From: DATNIC01 sp035604635
GTDB taxonomy: Bacteria > Vulcanimicrobiota > Vulcanimicrobiia > Vulcanimicrobiales > Vulcanimicrobiaceae
Reading direction: 5' to 3'
NCBI GenBank assembly: GCA_035604635.1
Contig: DATNIC010000058.1
Span: 1-26,376, forward strand
DNA: 26,376 bases
The position numbers and the translations under genes were made by a program. Below, piece by piece: positions 23,492 through 26,376 of this stretch; within the stretch, counting starts at the first letter, position 1, and every line of letters starts with the position of its first letter. The notes under the pieces were generated by a model. It saw nothing but the letters and a program-made list of their open reading frames with translations. It searched no databases and was not told where the DNA came from.

Positions 23492-24526
23492 ATGGAATAT
23501 CGGACGTATCCCGGCACGAACCTTAAGGTCAGTACCGTCGGTTTCGGTCTCTGGACGACCGCGACGGGGTGGTGGGGGCAGATGACCGACGATGAGGCGG
23601 TCGCACTTCTGCACCAAGCGCGCGATCTGGGCATCACTCTGTTCGACGCCGCCGACACGTATGGAAACGGACGCAGCGAAGAACAGCTCGGTCTCGCATT
23701 CGAAAACCAACGCGACCGGGTCGTGTACTCGACGAAATTCGGGTACGACTTTTATCAGCACTCCGGGGAGCGGCGCGGACAGCAAGAGCTGCCGCAGGAC
23801 ATTTCGCCGAAGTTCGTACGCTTCGCGCTCGAGGAATCGCTGCGGCGCCTGCGGACCGACTACATCGATCTCTACTCGCTGCATAATGCGAAGCTCGACC
23901 ACGTTCGCAGCGGCGAGCTCTTCGAGCTCCTCGAAGCGTTCAAAGCCGAGGGGAAGATCCGCTACTACGGGATCGCGCTCGGTCCGGCGATCGGATGGCT
24001 CTACGAGGGGATCGAAGCCGCGCGCCTCCCCGGCATGACGAACATCCAGATGATTTGGAACATGCTCGAACAGTTTCCGGGCACGGAGATGATCAAGGCA
24101 GCGTACGACGCGAACGCCGAGACCGGGTACCAAATCCGCGTCCCGCACTCGAGCGGGATGCTGGAAGGGAAGTACACGCTCGAGACGACCTTCGCGCCGA
24201 CCGATCATCGCAGCCACCGCCCGCGCTCTTGGCTCGTCAATGGGATCAAGAAGATCGCAACGCTGCGGTTCCTCGAATCTGCGGACCGCACGCTCGGCCA
24301 AGCCGCGATCCAGTGGCTGCTTTCCGAGCCGCGGGTGATGACGGTCTTGCCGAACATCTACGACGCCGAGCAGCTGCGCGAGTTTGCGACTGCGCCCGGC
24401 ACCCCGGCGCTGACGCGGGCTGAGCTCGACGCGGTCGCCGAGCTGACGAAGACGAACTTCGGCGTCGAGGAAGCGCCGATGAACTACAAGGGTACGATGA
24501 CGCCTCCCGAAGCGGCGGTGGTGTGA
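23492..24526 (+). CDS. Aldo/keto reductase
   Basis: The 344-residue protein is a NADPH-dependent (beta/alpha)8-barrel oxidoreductase of the AKR superfamily. The catalytic tetrad is visible: D52 and Y57 in F-D-A-A-D-T-Y-G-N-G, K82 in V-V-Y-S-T-K-F-G, and H131 in D-L-Y-S-L-H-N. The N-terminus (Y-R-T-Y-P-G-T-N-L-K-V-S-T-V-G-F-G) is that of the YghZ/potassium-channel-beta-like branch. It begins 2 bases after the ligase stop and overlaps ridA by four bases, so the three genes are translated together. Substrate is unknown; an aldehyde released in amine or amino-acid breakdown would suit the context. Confidence 0.9.
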   Translation: MEYRTYPGTNLKVSTVGFGLWTTATGWWGQMTDDEAVALLHQARDLGITLFDAADTYGNGRSEEQLGLAFENQRDRVVYSTKFGYDFYQHSGERRGQQELPQDISPKFVRFALEESLRRLRTDYIDLYSLHNAKLDHVRSGELFELLEAFKAEGKIRYYGIALGPAIGWLYEGIEAARLPGMTNIQMIWNMLEQFPGTEMIKAAYDANAETGYQIRVPHSSGMLEGKYTLETTFAPTDHRSHRPRSWLVNGIKKIATLRFLESADRTLGQAAIQWLLSEPRVMTVLPNIYDAEQLREFATAPGTPALTRAELDAVAELTKTNFGVEEAPMNYKGTMTPPEAAVV

Positions 24527-24903
24527 AACGAACCGTCTTTTCGCCGAACGCTCCGCCGCCGATCGGACCCTATCGTCAAGCAGTCGCCATCGGCGCGATG
24601 GTCTTCTGCAGCGGGCAGATCGCAATCGACCCTGCGACCGGGAAACTCGCCGGCGACGACGTCGAGACGCAAACCCGGCAGGCGCTCGAGAATCTCGGCG
24701 AGGTGCTGCGTGCCGCCGGCTTGAGTTTCGCAGACATCGTCAAAACGACGCTGTTCTTGGTCGACATGGCCGACTTTAGCGCGGTCAACGCGATCTACGC
24801 CCGGTACCTCGGCCGATCGGCTCCGGCGCGCTCGACGGTCGCAGTCGCCGCGCTGCCGCTTGGGGCAAAAATCGAGATCGACGCGATCGCCGTCATACCA
24901 TGA
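24523..24903 (+). CDS. ridA: RidA/YjgF family enamine/imine deaminase
   Basis: The 126-residue protein is typical in length and motifs: G-P-Y-R-Q-A (residues 15-20), C-S-G-Q-I (29-33) and the signature P-A-R-S-T-V...E-I-D-A-I-A-V with the catalytic-site arginine R103 and glutamate E118. RidA proteins hydrolyse reactive 2-aminoacrylate and related enamines or imines, protecting PLP enzymes; operon-encoded relatives often serve a specific amine-degrading pathway. The GTG start overlaps the aldo/keto reductase stop (GTGA), and its own stop overlaps the start of the next gene (ATGA). It may therefore belong to the operon's pathway rather than be the general housekeeping copy. Confidence 0.92.
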   Translation: MKRTVFSPNAPPPIGPYRQAVAIGAMVFCSGQIAIDPATGKLAGDDVETQTRQALENLGEVLRAAGLSFADIVKTTLFLVDMADFSAVNAIYARYLGRSAPARSTVAVAALPLGAKIEIDAIAVIP

Positions 24904-25616
24904 GAGCGCGATTTCTCGTCGTCGCTGCAATCGCCATCGCCGTCGCCGCGCTCGTCGTAGGCCGGGTCGCTTCCGCACCGACCGACGACCCGAAGATCAG
25001 CGCGCGCGCAAAGGAATCGCTCGAGCGCGCGCAGTCGGGGAATTACGACCGTTCGCAGTTCACGAGCGAAATGAATTCGGTGCTGACCGAGACGTTGGTC
25101 GCCAACGTCAAGAGCGCTCTCGGACCGCTCGGCGTCCCGACGGCCTTCACCCTGCGAGCCCACTACGATGCCGACGGCAACAGCGTCTACGTGTATCGCG
25201 CGACCTTCAAGCTGGCAAGCTGGAACGAACAGATCGCATTTGCCGCCGACGGCAAGATCTCAGGCCTCTACTTCCGCCCTGCCCCCGCGCCCTCGGAGAC
25301 GCCGCTCCCCGGCGAAGACTCCTCGATCACGGCCCGCGTTCACGCCGAATTCCTCGCCTGGCAGCATGGCCAGATCGATCGTTCGCGGTACACGACCGAC
25401 GCATCGGAGGCATTCAGCGATTCGCTCGTCGCAAAAGTCGCGACCGAGCTCACGGCGCTGGGCGCGCCCGCCGCGTTCATCTTCCGCGGCAAAACGGCAC
25501 CGCCCGGCGGGACGATTTATGCCTATCGGGTTTCGTGCGCCAACTCGGATGTGTGGATGACGTTCGGCCTCGACGCCTCGGGAAAGATCAACGGTATCGC
25601 ATTTCAGCCCGAGTGA
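24900..25616 (+). CDS. Exported protein of two tandem repeats, function unknown
   Basis: The 238-residue protein has an N-terminal signal peptide or anchor (residues 5-25, V-V-A-A-I-A-I-A-V-A-A-L-V-V-G) and then two copies of a ~95-residue unit (about 32-126 and 138-237). Each copy has a helical part with a Y/F-T-x-E/D-x-S/N-x-x-x-x-x-x-L-V-A-x-V motif, then L-G-x-P-x-A-F, and a beta part ending in D-A/D-G-K-I-S/N-G-I/L-x-F-x-P. Single copies of such units resemble DUF3887/SnoaL-like secreted folds, but I did not match a family. It overlaps ridA by four bases and convergently overlaps the esterase by 13. Its place at the end of the operon may be incidental. Confidence 0.75.
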   Translation: MRARFLVVAAIAIAVAALVVGRVASAPTDDPKISARAKESLERAQSGNYDRSQFTSEMNSVLTETLVANVKSALGPLGVPTAFTLRAHYDADGNSVYVYRATFKLASWNEQIAFAADGKISGLYFRPAPAPSETPLPGEDSSITARVHAEFLAWQHGQIDRSRYTTDASEAFSDSLVAKVATELTALGAPAAFIFRGKTAPPGGTIYAYRVSCANSDVWMTFGLDASGKINGIAFQPE

Positions 25617-26376
25617 GGGCCGGACAGAAAGAATTCCAGCATGGTTTCGCTCGCGTTCGGCGCCAGCGGCGCAGTGTGCGACCCGCGCAGGCTCCCACCG
25701 CTCCACGCGTGTCCGAGCCCGTCGATCGTCCGCACCTCGACGCTAGCGCAGCCGAGGGAACGGAACTGCTCCGCTAGGACAGCCGCGTTGCTCGGCGCGA
25801 CCGTCTTGTCCTCATCGCCCGTCCAGATGAGGACGCGCAACCGCTTGTACGATGCCGGAGGGTGGACAGCGATGACGTTACTGATCGTCGCGTACTCGCG
25901 CTCGCCGCGCATCGCTTCGTACGCCGTCTCGGCGTCATGCGAGGAGTGCAGGGCGACACCCGACATGATCCCGACCGCCGCGAAGACGTCCGGCGCCTGC
26001 TCGGCAAGGATCGCGGCCATCGCGGCGCCGGCCGAGAGCCCGCACACGAAGACCCGTTCGCGATCGACGCCGCTTTGTTCGACGATCGCCTCGACCAGCT
26101 CCAGTATCGCTGCCGGCTCACCCGCAGCGCGCGTTTGATGCTCCGGCAGAAACCAATTCCAACATCGGCGCGGATTGGCCAGCGGCGATTGTTCCGGATA
26201 GAGGACGACGAGACCGTAGCGATCGGCGAACGCGTCGAAGCGCGTCCCAGCGGCGAAGTCCGCGGCGGTCTGCGTGCAACCGTGCAGCGCGACGAGGAGC
26301 GAAGGCGGGCCGGCGAGATCGAGCGGGCGAGGGACGTACAGCCGGTAGCTGAGCGGTCGCGGCGGGCGCCCGCCGG
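25604..26376 (-). CDS. PHB-depolymerase-family esterase (5' end outside window)
   Basis: The frame is open from the right edge of the window to TGA at 25604-25606, giving at least 256 residues. It is an alpha/beta hydrolase of the LpqC/PHB-depolymerase (Esterase_phb) type: the oxyanion-hole region L-H-G-C-T-Q, the N-P-R-R-C-W-N-W-F segment typical of the family, and the nucleophile elbow V-C-G-L-S-A-G-A. The acidic residue lies in W-T-G-D-E-D-K-T-V-A-P and the His in G-L-G-H-A-W-S-G-G. Natural substrates may be polyhydroxybutyrate oligomers or feruloyl/aryl esters. The start codon lies outside the window. It is convergent with, and overlaps by 13 bases, the tandem-repeat protein gene. Confidence 0.88.
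   Translation of the reverse strand, partial: GGRPPRPLSYRLYVPRPLDLAGPPSLLVALHGCTQTAADFAAGTRFDAFADRYGLVVLYPEQSPLANPRRCWNWFLPEHQTRAAGEPAAILELVEAIVEQSGVDRERVFVCGLSAGAAMAAILAEQAPDVFAAVGIMSGVALHSSHDAETAYEAMRGEREYATISNVIAVHPPASYKRLRVLIWTGDEDKTVAPSNAAVLAEQFRSLGCASVEVRTIDGLGHAWSGGSLRGSHTAPLAPNASETMLEFFLSGPHSG

Noticed and set aside
1..26376. CRISPR arrays, tRNA or rRNA genes, insertion sequences
   Set aside because: No regularly spaced repeats, cloverleaf-like sequences, rRNA-like conserved stretches or transposase motifs were seen.

Overview
The window is about 26.4 kb of high-GC bacterial DNA with tightly packed genes, many GTG/TTG starts, 4-base start/stop overlaps and almost no intergenic space. 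The gene mix (signal peptides, a probable outer-membrane beta-barrel, a PQQ enzyme, Pel-type exopolysaccharide genes, NRAMP, GGDEF, PucR) suggests an environmental, probably diderm, aerobic bacterium. The style, including frequent CGATCG words, reminds me of Candidatus Eremiobacterota (WPS-2) genomes, but that is an impression and was not tested. I see no tRNA, rRNA, CRISPR array, transposase or integrase gene.

Layout. Bases 1-633 look unlike the rest. They hold the 3' end of a short-chain dehydrogenase, a small two-CxxC zinc-ribbon gene broken by an apparent one-base insertion, a TetR-like palindrome, and an 11-6-11 inverted repeat shaped like a tyrosine-recombinase core site (dif/lox-like). 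Next, on the minus strand, come a membrane-anchored PQQ-type quinoprotein dehydrogenase and a UbiD-family decarboxylase. From 3967 to 12323 runs a seven-gene plus-strand block: a PgaB/NodB-type polysaccharide deacetylase with an extra C-terminal beta domain, a probable outer-membrane barrel protein, a GAF-like/receiver/helical regulator, a PelF glycosyltransferase, a PelG-like flippase with a ~100-residue N-terminal extension, a luciferase-family flavin enzyme and a cupin. The first five form an exopolysaccharide locus that mixes Pel and PNAG-type parts and lacks recognisable PelB, PelC, PelD and PelE. This is the best candidate in the window for an undescribed system.

From 12320 to 15591 lie an orphan branched-chain-amino-acid-type substrate-binding protein (minus), a divergent MFS transporter (plus) and an inositol-monophosphatase-family enzyme (minus). 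From 15678 come a CxxC...CxxC protein of unknown function and a soluble PRC-barrel/MgtE_N/CBS protein. The latter converges, three bases apart, on an NRAMP-family metal transporter with non-canonical metal-site motifs. The NRAMP gene follows, six bases downstream, a PAS-PAS-GAF-GGDEF diguanylate cyclase.

The last block (21011-25616) is a plus-strand operon: a PucR/CdaR-type regulator, a glutamine-synthetase-family ligase with altered active-site motifs, an aldo/keto reductase, a RidA imine deaminase and a secreted protein made of two tandem repeats. It reads as a nitrogen or amine utilisation module. A PHB-depolymerase-family esterase (minus) runs off the right edge. A 58-base nested inverted repeat sits in the divergent region between the GGDEF gene and the PucR-type gene and could be a structured leader RNA.
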